A stretch of 64,000 nt of DNA, taken from positions 19,984,667-20,048,666 of the forward strand of contig NC_058043.1 of the NCBI RefSeq assembly GCF_020085105.1. Direction: 5' to 3'. The notes under the pieces are model-generated. The model did no database searches, had not been told where the DNA came from, and worked only from the letters and a program-made list of their open reading frames with translations. Positions 1 through 12,374 of this stretch are shown here, one piece after another; position 1 is the stretch's first letter; every line of letters begins with the position of its first letter. The position numbers and the translations under genes were made by a program. The stretch comes from Siniperca chuatsi. Its lineage: Eukaryota > Chordata > Actinopteri > Centrarchiformes > Sinipercidae.

Positions 1-590
1 TTGCTTCCAGTAACAGAAAATTAAGGAAAAAATTGTATAAAATCAGCAGCTCATTTGCGTTATCTCCCTCCAAGTAATAAAGTCAAATTATACTATATAT
101 ATTTATACTACCTAGTGTTTGTACTGCAAAATGCACTGGATTTTCACCTGGATTTTTCGAAAATAATGACGCACCCTTCTGACCTAAGGACCTCTACCAT
201 GAACTGAAATGTCCTCATATCCAGCTGGAGACCTTTGCCGCATGTCATTCTGGATCTCTCTCACCCATCATTTCCTGTCATCTCTCTATTGTCAAAGCAT
301 AACTTTTTTTTTTTTTTTTTTTAAAAAGACTGTGTACTTTACTTCCCTTTGATGGAGCCAGCAGTGCTTGTGTGCTGTTGATCTGACTTTTTTATGGGAA
401 GTGTTACAGTGTTGTATTGAATTCACATCAATTTACAGTATATTATTATAAGTTTGTGCAAAACCTACATGAGATGTATAACATTACGTTGTGTCAGAAG
501 TACATTATTCTGCTGCATCTCCATGTCATGTATCATTGAGATCATGTTCAGTCTACAATACATGTAAAGAAAATCATCATTGTCACATAC

Positions 591-3500
591 TTGCCATCAT
601 CAGCATGAAAAGCCACAGAATGTGGGAGCCAGCCCGGCTGATGGTCCAGCTTGTACAACTGAGGAACCAAACCAACAGCAATCATTCCCCTCACTCCTGT
701 ATCGATGATGGTCACCTGCAAAGAACACAGGTTGAATTATCACAGAGAAAAAAAAGGGATTATCTTTGGGATGTCTTAAAATAGTAATCTCACCAAATCG
801 TCCTCATTTTAATTGGAAAGATTTCATTACATTCTAAGAACCTTGTACTGAGAGATGTGAGCATCAAAACTTAGCCAGTAGCTTTACATATTAATGTTTC
901 TTCTAGATAATGTGAGGAGTCATTTTATTCTTCCTCTGACACATCTTTGGACGTCAACCTTGAATTTAAAATCCAGAGCAACGAGTCATGAACTACTCAT
1001 TACATATCATGTGTGGGAGGCTTTTATATTGTGAGACAACATAAGCGGAGCAAACTGTGCTGAGACAGAGGAAGAGGAGGAGTATGAGAGTGCAGAGTGC
1101 AGTGAGTGTGAAGAACACAGATGTATGTATTTTTTTTAATTACAATTTCTTTGATTTTCTTTTGGTGGAAGTTGTCAGACGAGGGTGATTCAGCCACTGA
1201 GATAAATTAAATTCAGTACTCGTATGTTGTGTTCACAAAGAAACAGGTTGTCAGCAAGCAAAATAATCATGTTTATACAGCCAACATTACTTTATATTTC
1301 AATGAAAAGAGTCTACATATATGCTAGCTGCGCTGTGAAGCTGTACTTAAGCACAGCGATGCTATGACCTAAATGCTAATGCTAGCACAGCAACATAGTC
1401 ACAATGACAAAGCTACTACGCTGATGATTAGCAGTTACAATGTTTGTTCGCCATCTTAGTTTAGCGTGTTAGCATGCTAATATTGGCTAATTGGCCCTAA
1501 ACACAAAATACAGCTGAGGCTCATGGGAATGTCATTAGTTTTGCAGGTATCATAAACTAAAGTATTAAACAAATAAACTTTTGATGCTGGTGCTTCTAGC
1601 GATTCACCAAAGTCAGAGGGATAAATTCTCTGCAGACCATGAATGTCTGTACAAAAATTCATGGCAATCCATCCAACAGTTGAGATATTTCAGTCAAAGT
1701 GGTGACCACAGTCTACCTTCTAGTTAATAGTTTTTATGCTCTGCTGCTTCAGGCTCTACCCCAGATTTTTACATGCCATCACATTTTGCTTTTGGGTTGG
1801 CACTGCTTCTCCTTTCACTTAATGAAATTTCCAAACCAACCTGAAACAACTGCATGTTGGTTCAAAGGGAAAACCCTTAAGTAAAGAGCTGGCCTTCACC
1901 ATTGTTATCATAACTGAATACTGACCATATGACATCATCCCTAGGGAGCCCTACATGGACGCACTGCAATCGGAGCACTGCTGTCAAATCCAGGGCAAGG
2001 AGAAGAGGAAACTTTTAAGTTCTTTCCTGTGACCTCAACACCGGCCTCCTGAGAGTGAGAATACATCCTTTTTTCTGCCTCAGTGTAATACATGCAGAAG
2101 AACCCTAAAATCTAACATCAGTATCCACTTTACTATCATATAATAGCTCATATGCCCATTTACGCAAATCACTTCCTCCCTCCTCCTACGTGACTCCCAC
2201 AAAGTGAGTCACCATAATGAAGCACATGTAAGTATAAAGGTTGAGAGGGTTAGTTACTGTTTCACTACACGTCAGACCGGGGGCAGGATGTGTGTGTTAG
2301 GCAAGTTTGAACATGGTTTATTCCGAGAATCAGTCACTGTCTTGGGATGTTTGTGCATTACAGTGTCTAGATTACCAAGACCAAGTGAAATAAACAAACC
2401 AGCACATGATTTATAATAAGTTGTGACTTATTTAGCTCTGTGAAACCAATTTGTCAGGACCGAGATAAGAAAGCCCCTGCATCAGATCGAGTCAATACAC
2501 TCATCAACTCAAAAGCACCAATGAAACTTTGATATACTGTATCCGTGCAGCATATGTAGTACAGTATTGACCCTTCTTACAGGCTGACAGAGTTTTACTG
2601 GCTGCTAATAGAGGCCTTTTACAAATAAAGAGTCAGAACACAACAGCACAGTATTGTACGTTTTAGCCCCCTAGCAACAACTAAGACTTGTTGCTGGCAT
2701 TTTAGCACAATATCATTTAAGCAAGTGCATATTTAAAAAAGGGACAGTTCACCCCAAAATCAAAAACACATATTTTTCCTCTTACCTGTAGTGCTATTTA
2801 TCCATCTAGTGTGAGTTGCCGAATTTTGGAGATACTGGCCATAAAGATGTGTGCATTTTTTTTAAAATATAATGGGACTATATGGCACTTGGCTTGTGGT
2901 GAACTGTCCCTTTAAAAGCCCATTTTACAAGGTTCTCGATTTAAAATGAGCCAGCTAGAAAGATTAGCTAAAAAGTAAAAAAAATTTCAAACACCTCACA
3001 GAGCTAACATTATCTTAAGTAGCTAACTAGCTACAGCTGATAAAATCTGGCCACAACAGCTGTAATTTCAGACAGCAAAATCAACGGTTGCCGGCTAGAG
3101 ATGTGACGCCTGCTTTAGTCTGCCTCTGTCTGAAATCAAGGACTCATTGTTATGAAAATTACTGTTCAAAATCTGCCTTTGTTATAATTGTTAATAGCAT
3201 GTGTTGAATGCTAGAATGGAGGGCTTAACAGGCATAGCAACAGTAACTGAGAGGGCTGGGGCTTATAACACCTTTTGTATAAAGTGTATGAATCAATGTT
3301 AATAAACTAATAAACAATGTTAAAAACTGCAAGAAACATGGGTGTAATGCTAGTGACTACATTTACTAAGTTTCTGGAAGACTAAAGCTCTTCCTTCTTG
3401 ATTTCTCTTCTGATCCAAAAATATAGCATTGTCTCTTCTTAATCACAAAGGCTTTAAAAGTGATGCAATCAAAAAGACATATTGTCTTAACCTTAATTGA

Positions 3501-5264
3501 ACTTGCTAAGTTGATTGAACTGTGTGTCAACATCAGAGTTGCAAACTGACAAACATGCTCAGCATACAGAAGTGAATCTGTTTGAATAAAAAAATGCTAG
3601 TTGCTTAATTGCCACTTAATTGCTGGCACTGCTTCTGACTTTGGTATAAATGATTTTGGCATATATGACTTGAACACACACAATGTAAAAAAGAGCTGCC
3701 AAGTAATTTAACAAATCTATTTCCCACCTGAAAGATTTTTGTTTCTCAGATAAGCGCTGTTCCCAGGAAGTGTCATGATTTCTTTTTCATTGTGGCTCAA
3801 CAAGATGAAGGCATGCAGTCAGACACGATGGCCTGCCAAGTCTCCTCTCATCAACACAGGGCTGTGTCCAAAATCCATAATAAATACTAATGCTATAAAA
3901 CATATAACTATAAATACATAACGCTATCATCACAATCTTCACAGTACATTGTTTTGACAGTTCGTGTACAAGAAATGAATGTACTGTTAACTGGAAATGA
4001 CACAACATTGTGGATCACTGCTGTTCTGATCACAGTTTCAAATATATCACAGAATGTATTTACCAAATACTTTATTTTATGTTTTCTGAAATGTATCAGA
4101 GCTGAAACCTCAGTTACAAGAAAACCAATGTCTTGTGGTTGAAAATTGTTTTAGTTATCTCCAGCTCTGAGGAGCTCCTGCATTTCTATTGTGCACTGCA
4201 TTGTGGGACAATAAGTGTCCATCAATACCGCAAACAATTATTGATTTATAGGCATACTAGCATCCTTGATTATATTAAACTGTATAAAATTTCAGTGCGA
4301 ACACATTACCAACTCAAACCCTTGGTTAAAATGTATATGTAGTGTGGAAACAGGACACAGCTCAATACATACATATATTTACATATAGTATGTACTGTAT
4401 GTACAACTTAACCCCTCTCGATTAATTCTTTTTCACTTTCATTTGGAATAAAGTGACCTGTGTCAAAACAATTCTGAGCAATTGGGCTGTTTTATCACAC
4501 CCCATTCTTCTTATATTAAAACTTATATTAGACAAAGAATTGAGAGCCATCAAAAGTGTCATGAACTGTCAAGAGAGACAGCTGTGCAGTCAACAGGGAA
4601 TATAACTGGTGGGAATGGCAGAAAACGTGTTGGACTAATAGGCTGATAATTACATTGGCAGTTAATCAACAATGAAGCTGCTCCCAACTGTGGTACATAA
4701 AAAAAACTCAGCTCAGGTTAGAGTTCAGTTTGGGTTAATCACTGAATATCACACTGAGACTCATAAGGACACAAAGTACAGAATTATTGTTAATCAGGCA
4801 AATTTACATGTAAAATCAAGTCACTAAATAACAAGTGTGGCTGCAACATTTCCCTGAAAAAAAAAAATTGTCACTACTGTGTCGTATTAATGGTCATGGA
4901 CTGAAAGGAAATGATCAACTCTTACTTCATAATAGCGATTTCTTCTCGACAACGGCCTGGCCGCCACAAAACATCCAACTTCATCTGAATTCCCATGATA
5001 CCTACAAAGAGATACAAAACATTACTATAATCATCACTTCTGCCAAAAGCAAGAAAAAGAAGGGCTCTAGCATAAAATGAGGGACTAAAGCACATAATTT
5101 CAAACTCTCATGGTGGCACTGCTGCATCGCTGTTACCTGAGTATGTCTCCGTCTCTCAGCATCCTTTTGAGCCGCTCCCGGTATCGCACCGCTCGCACTT
5201 CACGAATTTCTCTAATTCGCCTCCTCCAGTTCAGAAAGCGATAATGAAGGTTTATGTCATCCAT
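591..5264 (-). CDS. spryd3: SPRY domain-containing protein 3, 5' part (partial, runs off left edge)
   Basis: Three coding exons on the minus strand: 5264-5137, 5001-4926 and 715-591, all with AG/GT borders and consistent phase (42 codons+2, 26 codons, 41 codons+2). The product begins MDDINLHYRFLNWRRR and continues with RYHGNSDEVGCFVAARPL and VTIIDTGVRGMIAVGLVPQ, ending ...HADDGK at the last visible donor. This matches the N-terminus and the start of the first SPRY domain of vertebrate SPRYD3 as I remember it. The protein is little characterised; SPRY domains are beta-sandwich protein-interaction modules. The start is chosen because an in-frame TAA lies just upstream if the first exon at 6845 is joined. 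The remaining SPRY exons are expected left of position 1; nothing in 1-590 looks coding. The intron from 4925 to 716 is 4.2 kb. SPRYD3 and IGFBP6 are also neighbours in human. Confidence 0.9.
1320..1710 (+). repeat. MITE-like 'gctagc' family, truncated copy 1
   Basis: Shares long stretches with 50540-51322, such as 'tagtttagcgtg.tagcatgctaa', 'aaacacaaa.cacagctgaggct' and 'catgaat.tctgtacaaaa'. The end that carries the inverted terminal repeat in the 50.5-kb copy is degenerate here. It is non-coding. Confidence 0.65.
2738..2913. repeat. Short MITE with perfect 16-bp terminal inverted repeats
   Basis: The left end AAAGGGACAGTTCACC (2738-2753) is the exact reverse complement of the right end GGTGAACTGTCCCTTT (2898-2913). 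The 176-bp body has no ORF. TTTAAA-like bases flank both sides and may be the target duplication, but the AT-rich context makes its length uncertain. Confidence 0.75.
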
Positions 5265-5571
5265 GTCTGAAAAGCATTACAATCTAGGACACAGTGTAAC
5301 AAATCAAAAGGATGTATTACTGCTTTAGAGAATGTTATCAGAAAAAACAGGCCAACTAACATTAGATGTTTATTTAAAGACAAATGGCTGTTTTATTTTT
5401 AAATCTATTTATGTATATAATTTGTGCCTGATGATTATTTTGACTGAAATATTCACACAAATGTTAATCAGTATAGCCATAAAAGCTGTTGGGAAAAGGG
5501 AAACCTTCAAAAATAAAATGCAGTAACAGCACAGGTCCTCCTTAAAACACAGCAAACATCTTTGACCACAA

Positions 5572-5820
5572 CGTGATTATCACTGTTGCCTGACAACAAG
5601 AAGGACCTGGGTTTGAACCTCAGGCCAAACCCTTCCCGTGAGGAGTTGGTGCATTTGTGTTTTTCCATTTACGTTTAATCCCACATTCCAGAGACAAGCA
5701 AAGGCCTGGACAGTGACTGTACACTGCCAGCAGGCAAGAACGTGAGTCCCCTATTCGTGTTAGTCCTGTGATGGTCAGGTGTGTCCCTTGGGTGTCTTCC
5801 ACCCAATGTGAACTGCGACT
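5572..5820 (+). repeat. Degraded tRNA-derived SINE
   Basis: Contains 'gttgcctgacaacaagaagg', a B-box-like 'gggtttgaacctc', then a body resembling a common teleost SINE ('cattccagagacaagca', 'cctgtgatggtcaggtgtg', 'cacccaatgtgaactg'). It lies in spryd3 intron 1. Family assignment is from memory of the consensus style, not a search. Confidence 0.6.
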
Positions 5821-5953
5821 GACTCAAGTACAGTTTGGCTCTTCTGTTAATGCCCATGTATAAGAGACACTCAGTGGTGTGTTTCTGGTCTTTCTCAGCC
5901 TGAAATACTGCAAGCCTAAATGCTAACATTTGAACTCAATGCCTCACTGGTAC

Positions 5954-6210
5954 TGCAAGTAATGACGATTTTCATTATTGATTAATCTCCCATTATTTTC
6001 TCAATTAACCAATCAATAATTTTGTCTATAAAGTGTCAGAACAACACTTGAACAAAACCTGAAAACATTCAGTTAACTATAGACTAACACAAAGAAAAAC
6101 AGCAAATCTGCAAACTTGAAATACAGGAACTAAAGAATGATTGGCATTTTGAAATGACCGAATTTTTTTTTCCTGTCAATCAACTAATCAATTAATCGTT
6201 TTAGCTCAAC
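5954..6210 (+). repeat. MITE-like 'aacgattaatcgatt' family, copy 1
   Basis: Ends are rich in 'attgattaatc' and 'aatcaattaatcg' motifs in opposite orientation. The same structure recurs at 38151, 54739 and 60219. It is non-coding and lies in spryd3 intron 1. Confidence 0.55.
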
Positions 6211-6844
6211 ATTAGTGCACTTCATGTATTATGCTTTTTCCTGTGCCAGGTTATTTACTCAAAGCCAGGGTGAATCAGGTGAAGGCAGCTTTTTTAAAAA
6301 GTTTAGTTTTTCCATTCAAATTCATATCTCAGAACAGAAGTATTTTACTGTGTGGATTTTTATTTTCGCTGGCTCATTGGGTTATCATTGGGCCTACACT
6401 ACGGTAAGCCCCCGCGTAGTATTACAGTTTCGTTATACAAAGCCTGGACATGTTGTCTGTTCCTCTTAAAACATGAACAGTGAAAGGAAATTATGGGCTA
6501 ATGTTTCCAAAGTGATGATAAAACCAAGTTACCAGCCCAAACACGACTGAATAAAATAGTTGAGGATCTAACTGGTAATGTGTTTTGATAGAGTAAAAAA
6601 ATATGCGAGCTATCACCTCATATTATCATTTGTTGCGTGTTAAGTTCTCCGATGTACCTATTTACGAGCCTACCCTGAACGCAGCATCGCATTTCCAAAC
6701 TACAGGCAGGACTCGGTTGGCCGGCTAGCTGCTTTCAGCGACACATTATCACGCTGAATGGCTAATAATGTACTGTAAACATGACTATACCTCAGGTTAT
6801 CCACAAACTATTCAAAGCCTATTTGTCTCATGTTGGTTCCTTAC

Positions 6845-6960
6845 TGTTTTAAAACTTGTAACGCGTCGTCCTTCGGTTTTTCTTCCAATTTTAAGGAGGT
6901 GAAGTCTGTCACTTTATGTCCAACCTGCGCTGTCGGAAGTCCCGCCTCCTCAACCAATCA
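6845..6960 (-). promoter_or_regulatory. spryd3: Probable spryd3 non-coding first exon and TATA-less promoter
   Basis: A minus-strand donor (AAACA|GTAAGG) ends an exon at 6845, and the next acceptor is two bases before the spryd3 ATG (exon start 5266). Just upstream of this exon are an inverted CCAAT box (6954-6958), a GC box (about 6941-6946) and an ETS-type GGAAGT (6935-6940) in a CpG-richer island within AT-rich DNA. That arrangement is typical of housekeeping promoters. The exact start site cannot be seen; about 6900-6930 is an inference. Confidence 0.55.
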
Positions 6961-9219
6961 CATCAGAGAGACAGTGTGTAGTCTTTAACCTGTGCTGTGC
7001 CGTGTGTGCGTGTAGTTGTTCGAAAGGTTTTTTTCTTTGGTTTTATAGTTGGACTTTTACATATGCCTTTTACATATATTTTACATGAGGAGTACACATG
7101 GGGGAAGTTCAGCTGTCTGGAAGAAGCCTTCTTATAATTTTTGTCTATATTATAAAAGCAGTAAGACCTACTTTACAGTCATATTTAATGAATTATTGTT
7201 TAACGTTTGGAAAAGCAAGAATCACAGAGTTGCTAAAGTTGTAGGATATTCCATTGAGGTTTGCTTTGCTACATCTTTTCTCTGGGGTAGTGATCTGTGA
7301 GAAGCATAAAGAAAAGACAGACGGGGATTATTTGGTACCTTAACAAACAATCCTTCTGTAAGTGTTGTAATGTGACCCTTTCATGGTGAGCATATGTTAC
7401 TATTAGTAAATAATACAAAAAGTGGGCATTATGGATAAAATCATTTATCACAGTGTAATTATATGTTGTGATATTGATATAAATCATTATATAGGCTAGT
7501 ACATTTCTAGAAATTGAATTAAGAAACTGTTGCATAAAATACATACAAAGAACAGGACTGTTCATTTATCAAAAAAAAAAAAAAATAATCAAGATATCTC
7601 ATCACATTATTGCAAACAGTCCTATGAATTCAGTATCATCCTCACCAGTATCATCATACTCATACTCTTCTTCTATGAGTGGGTACTGGGCTACCTTTGT
7701 AACAACATTGTATTTTTATCTGAGATGAAACATTCACAAGCTGGATATTAATACATCAAGTCAGAGGACAGGCTGTCAGATTTTTAAGATCGTGTCTTCT
7801 AATTTAATCTGTTTATGACTCACAGGCGGTGGAATTTGCAGGGTGGGACTTTTTGCTCGTGGCTATTAATGTCTTAGTCATCGAACCTTGAGTGGCACTC
7901 CTTCAGCCTTTCAGTGTCGGCCATTTCCTCTGAATCTCAAGCCCTGCAGTTACAGACTCTGTAAACACATAAGTGTTTGTTTAGTGGTTGCTATTTAAAG
8001 AAGTCATAACAAAGTCAAAAACAAGGATGAAAAGGCTGGATGTAACTAAATACTTGTACTCCCTTTATTCTGATTGGGTGTTTTTGTTCACAGTACATGT
8101 ATTATTTTGAGTAAGGCCACTATGTTTATTTATACATTTTTTAATGAAAGTTTTTTGACTGAATTTATGTGCTTGACTGCATTTCAAATCATGCTCACCG
8201 TACCAGCTCACTATCAGCAAAAACAGCACAGTATTGTAGCAAAACAACTGATTAAAGAGCCATTTACTGTATTAAAAACATTTAAATGTACTTGGTTGAG
8301 GTGGAGCTAAGTTTAACTGTTTGCATTATGTTTAATAATCTCCTTATAGGTTAAAGGATAGGATAGGATAAATTTGGTGGAGTAAAAAGTACAATATTTC
8401 CTGGGGAAATGTAGAGGGAAACAATAAAGTAGCATCAATTCGAAGTACTCAAGTAAATTACAACTACAGCAAAAACAGCACTTAATCAACAAGTACATAA
8501 ATGTACTTAGTAAGATTCCACTACTGCTGATGGCTTTACTTTTTCATTTAATTTTGTACTTTTACTCGAGTTGGTCATTTTAGATTTCAGCTACAACTAA
8601 TGGTGACTGATTATGAGACGAAAAATCTAATTAATTCTGTATAGACAGATGGCAAAATTCTAATTGTTTCTTTTTTATGAGAAACAGCAGTAATCTAAAA
8701 ACTTGCATGGTGAATTTCTTGTCTGAGCCATGATTGGTTGATTACATGAAAGCGTCACCTCTCTAAATAAATGACCCTCTCGGTTGGGAAAAGGCAGAGC
8801 AATGGAGTAGCCTAATGCAGCAATCACTTGTGATTAATGTCGGTGTAGAAAACATTACTATCCTGCAAGATGACAGACAACAAATGGTATGAGCATGCGT
8901 GAGTGTGTATGTGTCAGAGACAAGGGGAAACGGGGTGTGCTCGGCTGTGTGGAAATGAGAGGGAAAACTAACATTCTCCATCACGTACCCTCCCATACCT
9001 TTCCCCCACTGGTTCGGGCTCTTTAAAAGCTGCTGCCAGTGGTGTCTGTCAGCCTCATTATCACTTTGTCTTGGCTTGAGGGAATTACTATCCACCTTGC
9101 GACACACAGGCAAACTGCAGTCGGTGGATCTAAACTAAGATCAACAGATCAACAATCAACAAGTCAGTTGTAGGTGGCTGGACTGTTAGCATTTATTAGT
9201 GGACAACTTTCAGTGTGAG
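6961..9219. other. Intergenic between divergent spryd3 and igfbp6
   Basis: No coding exon was recognised. It holds an inverted fragment of the 'aagtacattt' repeat (8380-8525) and a short GGATA run (8357-8371). A TTTAAAA box near 9023, about 195 bp before the igfbp6 ATG, is a possible TATA element. Confidence 0.5.
8380..8525 (-). repeat. Dispersed 'taactaagtacattt' repeat, inverted fragment
   Basis: Reads in reverse complement as the same sequence style as 59955-60160 (ggaat.taactaagtacattt, tactcaagta, tttccc.ctacattt, gtactttttactcca). This is a familiar high-copy teleost repeat. Confidence 0.55.
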
Positions 9220-10637
9220 ATGCTTTTGTATCTAAACATCCTGCTGCTGCTCCTCCTGCAGCCGGCTCTGTCGAGCCCAGTGCCGCTGACCACACCGTCC
9301 AGAGGATGTCCCACCTGTAAATCAAAGTCCACACCGACTCAGCCGTCTGTAGATTTAAACGCAACCTCTCTGGCCGTTGGAGAACCATGTGGGGTCTACA
9401 CTCTGAGCTGCGCCCACGGTCTACGTTGTGCACCTCCAGAGGATGAGCCGAAGCCCCTCCGTGCCCTGCTGGAAGGCAGGGGAGTCTGCAGTAACGGCAG
9501 CAGCATCAGCCCGACTGAAAATAGCCATACAGGTAAGGTTCACACTGAATGAGTCGTTCAGGCTTTGGACGCACAGTAGGTGAGGTTCATGGTTTATGGA
9601 TTTTTAACACTCCCCTTCTGCTGATTCATTTGTCAGATTTTGACAGTTTTACTTCCTTATATTTCACGTTTAACCAACACGCGAGCGTTCACTCAATCTT
9701 CCTGTAGTGTGAACGTGAGTTTGTAATAGTCAAGAGAAAATCTGAACAGAGAAACACACCTGTGTTTACACACCAAGTTTCCTTTTCCACGGCCCAGCTG
9801 CTCACAAGCCTTTACATAACAACATCAGCATAAGGAGATGTGGTGAAATATCACAGTACATGAAAAATGTTTTTATGGCGCAGTGGCCAGAGTATAATCA
9901 TTGATTTGTTTTTCAAGATGGGTTTTACTATGCACCTATTAGTGCTTTTAGTATGATTTGTGCTATTAGTTAACTAAGAGGGAAGTACATTACAAAACAA
10001 ACTACAGCTGTTTTTGAGGAGCTCATAAAAAAGAATAATTGGAGTTGACCTCAATGAAATGAAATGAATATTGTTTGATTTAAACAGGTATTCACACAGT
10101 AATAAGTGATCAATGCTAAATGTTTTTGTCTTTATATGATCCTAGACCCAGCACCCACTGAGGATCCAGATGAGGTAAAAAATCCTCTTTGTCTAATGAC
10201 CTAAATAATTCAGAGAAACAGTACATGAGTTACATGCAGTCAGGCTCGCACTTAGTGTATCTGTTGGTCTCTGTCTCTTCCTACAGGCGCCATGTCGCAA
10301 ACTGCTAACTACACTTATCAAAGGTCTTGATGCCCATTTATTTAACTCACGTCATGATATCTACATGCCCAACTGTGACAAGCGTGGTTTCTTCAGAAAG
10401 AAGCAGGTGAGTTTGCAAAATAGGACGAATTACAGGAAATCATAGAAATCATTTTAACAAAGCTTTCCTATAGAGGCGTGGTTTGTACTTCCAGCTGCAA
10501 AAACGAACTATTTGTTTGTTCTGTTTGTGCAGTGTTGGTCTTCTCGAGGTAAGCGGCGGGGCAAGTGCTGGTGTGTGGATCCCAATGGCATGCCAGTCTC
10601 CTCAAACACTAAACAGAAGGGCGGCCTGAGTTGTTAA
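9220..10637 (+). CDS. igfbp6: Insulin-like growth factor-binding protein 6, cysteine-poor N-domain
   Basis: Exons 9220-9532, 10146-10174 (29 nt), 10287-10406 and 10533-10637 join in phase to 188 residues. The protein is secreted and should bind IGFs, IGF-II preferentially in mammals. A signal peptide (MLLYLNILLLLLLQPALSS) precedes a short N-domain with GEPCGVYTLSCAHGLRC and the RALLEGRGVC end typical of IGFBPs. The C-domain is a complete thyroglobulin type-1 repeat with six cysteines, including APCRKLL, MPNCDKRGFF and CWCVDPNG. The basic KRRGKC segment resembles IGFBP6. NAT and NGS sequons are present. The N-domain has only six cysteines, and the GCGCC region found in other IGFBPs is missing. 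An in-frame GTG at 9199 was rejected as start because it precedes the signal peptide. Neighbour spryd3 supports IGFBP6 rather than another IGFBP; which teleost paralogue (a or b) is unclear. Confidence 0.93.
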
Positions 10638-12246
10638 AATGCATGAAGCCTGGACTGAAGCAGAGGAGACTGAAGCTTCATTACCGATATGAGATAAAAG
10701 ATGAAGGAACACCACACAGAGTCTAAAGGAGCTCGACACAGTCTCACATTTCATTCTCCACCTGCCAGAAGCAGCTCTCCACCAATGAGAAGCTGCTTTG
10801 AAATCAGGTTTAACTTTGTCTCCTTGCGCCCTCTACTGAATATATTAGGACTTTTATATATATTATATTAGGATACTATACTGTCTCAAATTCATATCAA
10901 CGTGAAATTATCCAGCCAAGTGAGCAACCAGTTGAGGCAATCTGTAGTAACCTGAAATGTCTCTTGCCCAATAACTTAACTCTGCACCCAAAGTTTGGGC
11001 TACACTCAACTTGTTCATCTTTAAGTTTCAACATTTCAGCTCTATTTGTTTCAGGAACAATATGATTTGGATAAATGTATCGTATTTATGCATATATTTT
11101 ATAGTATTTTCATAGTATTTTTTACTTCAAAACCACTGTAACTGTACCACTGTAATTACTGTACATACTCTCTAGATGTAATCCTATTTATGTTACTTTG
11201 AATATGATATTATATTTATGTTAATATTGCTGGTAATTTGAATAAGTAATTTATCAGTGGTTGTCCATAAGAGCAGACACCTGAGGTATTATTTGAAAAA
11301 CCTGATTTTCTAATGCAGAATTAGACGGGGGCATTATTAGTATGACTTTCTTTTTTGGCATTCATCAAGAAAGATTGGCTCTTGAACAATAAGAGGAGGA
11401 ATGTTAAACTGATGGGCAACATTGCAAACATGTCCATGAGAGACTTTGTAGACGCTTTGTGGGTTTTGTGCATTTACACAACATTTTGTTACCTTTTTTT
11501 AAATAAAAATGACTTTGCTCAAGAAGTAAATTCATCTAGTCCTTAAAACCAACATCAGAGATGAAGAGAAACAGAAGAAGAAAAAGGAGAAGGCACAACT
11601 TTCAGGACTTAACTAACAAGTCATATCAACACATATTTCCCTATTTTAAGTGCCACTGTTTCTTTTCACAAAATTCAACAGAAAGGAGATTAAAGGTATT
11701 TTGAGATCAAACTCAGTAAGCTCAAGTATCAGCATGCTTACAAACGCTCTATCCATTTTGCATGAGCTCTGAGTCTGAGTCGCTTGGTGCTTTTTGTAAC
11801 TAGTGGATTGAATATTTAATTTTGGCTACAATAAAACCAATGGGCTTCATTATAGTTGCAGAAAGCACCGTGATGTTTGTAATAACATATGCCACATTGA
11901 GACCATGATTACTCTGAGTTACAGAAAAATAGAAACAACTGCATTTTGCAATAGTGTCCATTAATACAAAACTACTGTTGTATTTGTAAAGGCTTATAGG
12001 GAAATTATTATTATTATAATTCTAATGCTCATTATTATTATTATTATTAGCCTATTATCATAAGAAAAAAAGCCAGCCACACATCACATGCAAGAGACTA
12101 GTAGGCTAACGATTATTTCTGCCTGTTGTTTCATCATACTGACTGTAATGCTGATTCTGCGCCTGTTTGAGTTCATTGTTGTGGCACTGAACCGACGTGA
12201 AGTCTCCGGAGCAGCAGGTGTCAGTTGGTTCACAGCGCCGGCAGGT
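10638..12246. other. igfbp6 3' UTR and igfbp6-pip4k2c intergenic region
   Basis: The first part is probably the igfbp6 3' UTR (to about 11,530). The rest is AT-rich with a short (ATT) run at 12032-12049 and no recognisable gene. The two genes are head-to-tail, about 1.7 kb apart. Confidence 0.5.
11502..11507 (+). promoter_or_regulatory. igfbp6: Candidate igfbp6 polyadenylation signal
   Basis: Canonical AATAAA in an AT-rich tract 865 bp after the igfbp6 stop, with no gene in between. Cleavage is not proven. Confidence 0.4.
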
Positions 12247-12374
12247 TGCTGCTGCTGCTGCTGCTGCAGAGGCTCCACAAGGCGGACTTCAGGCTACTTT
12301 ACATAAACAGGACGCCACAGATGCCAACTAAAACCCTGTTCACAGACTGAGACGCGGATAAATGTGAAAGTGCG
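12247..12374 (+). promoter_or_regulatory. pip4k2c: pip4k2c 5' leader: (TGC)7 run and two short upstream ORFs
   Basis: A (TGC)7 run lies at 12247-12267. An upstream ORF at 12321-12350 encodes nine residues (MPTKTLFTD) and stops 24 nt before the main start. A second upstream AUG at 12362 is followed at once by UGA (12362-12367), seven nt before the main AUG at 12375. This assumes the leader is contiguous here, which the sequence does not prove. Confidence 0.45.

Larger units (their letters stand above)
716..4925. other. Intron 2 of spryd3 (4.2 kb), repeat-rich
   Basis: AT-rich intronic sequence with no convincing exon. It holds a 'gctagc' family MITE copy (1320-1710) and a small palindromic-end MITE (2738-2913). 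The rest shows only short spurious ORFs. Confidence 0.6.

Noticed and set aside
5583..5620. Possible tRNA gene from a B-box-like motif
   Set aside because: There is no cloverleaf or intact A box, and the flanking sequence continues as a degraded SINE body.
9199..9219. Extended igfbp6 start seven codons upstream
   Set aside because: The upstream codon is GTG, and the ATG at 9220 begins directly with a good signal peptide.
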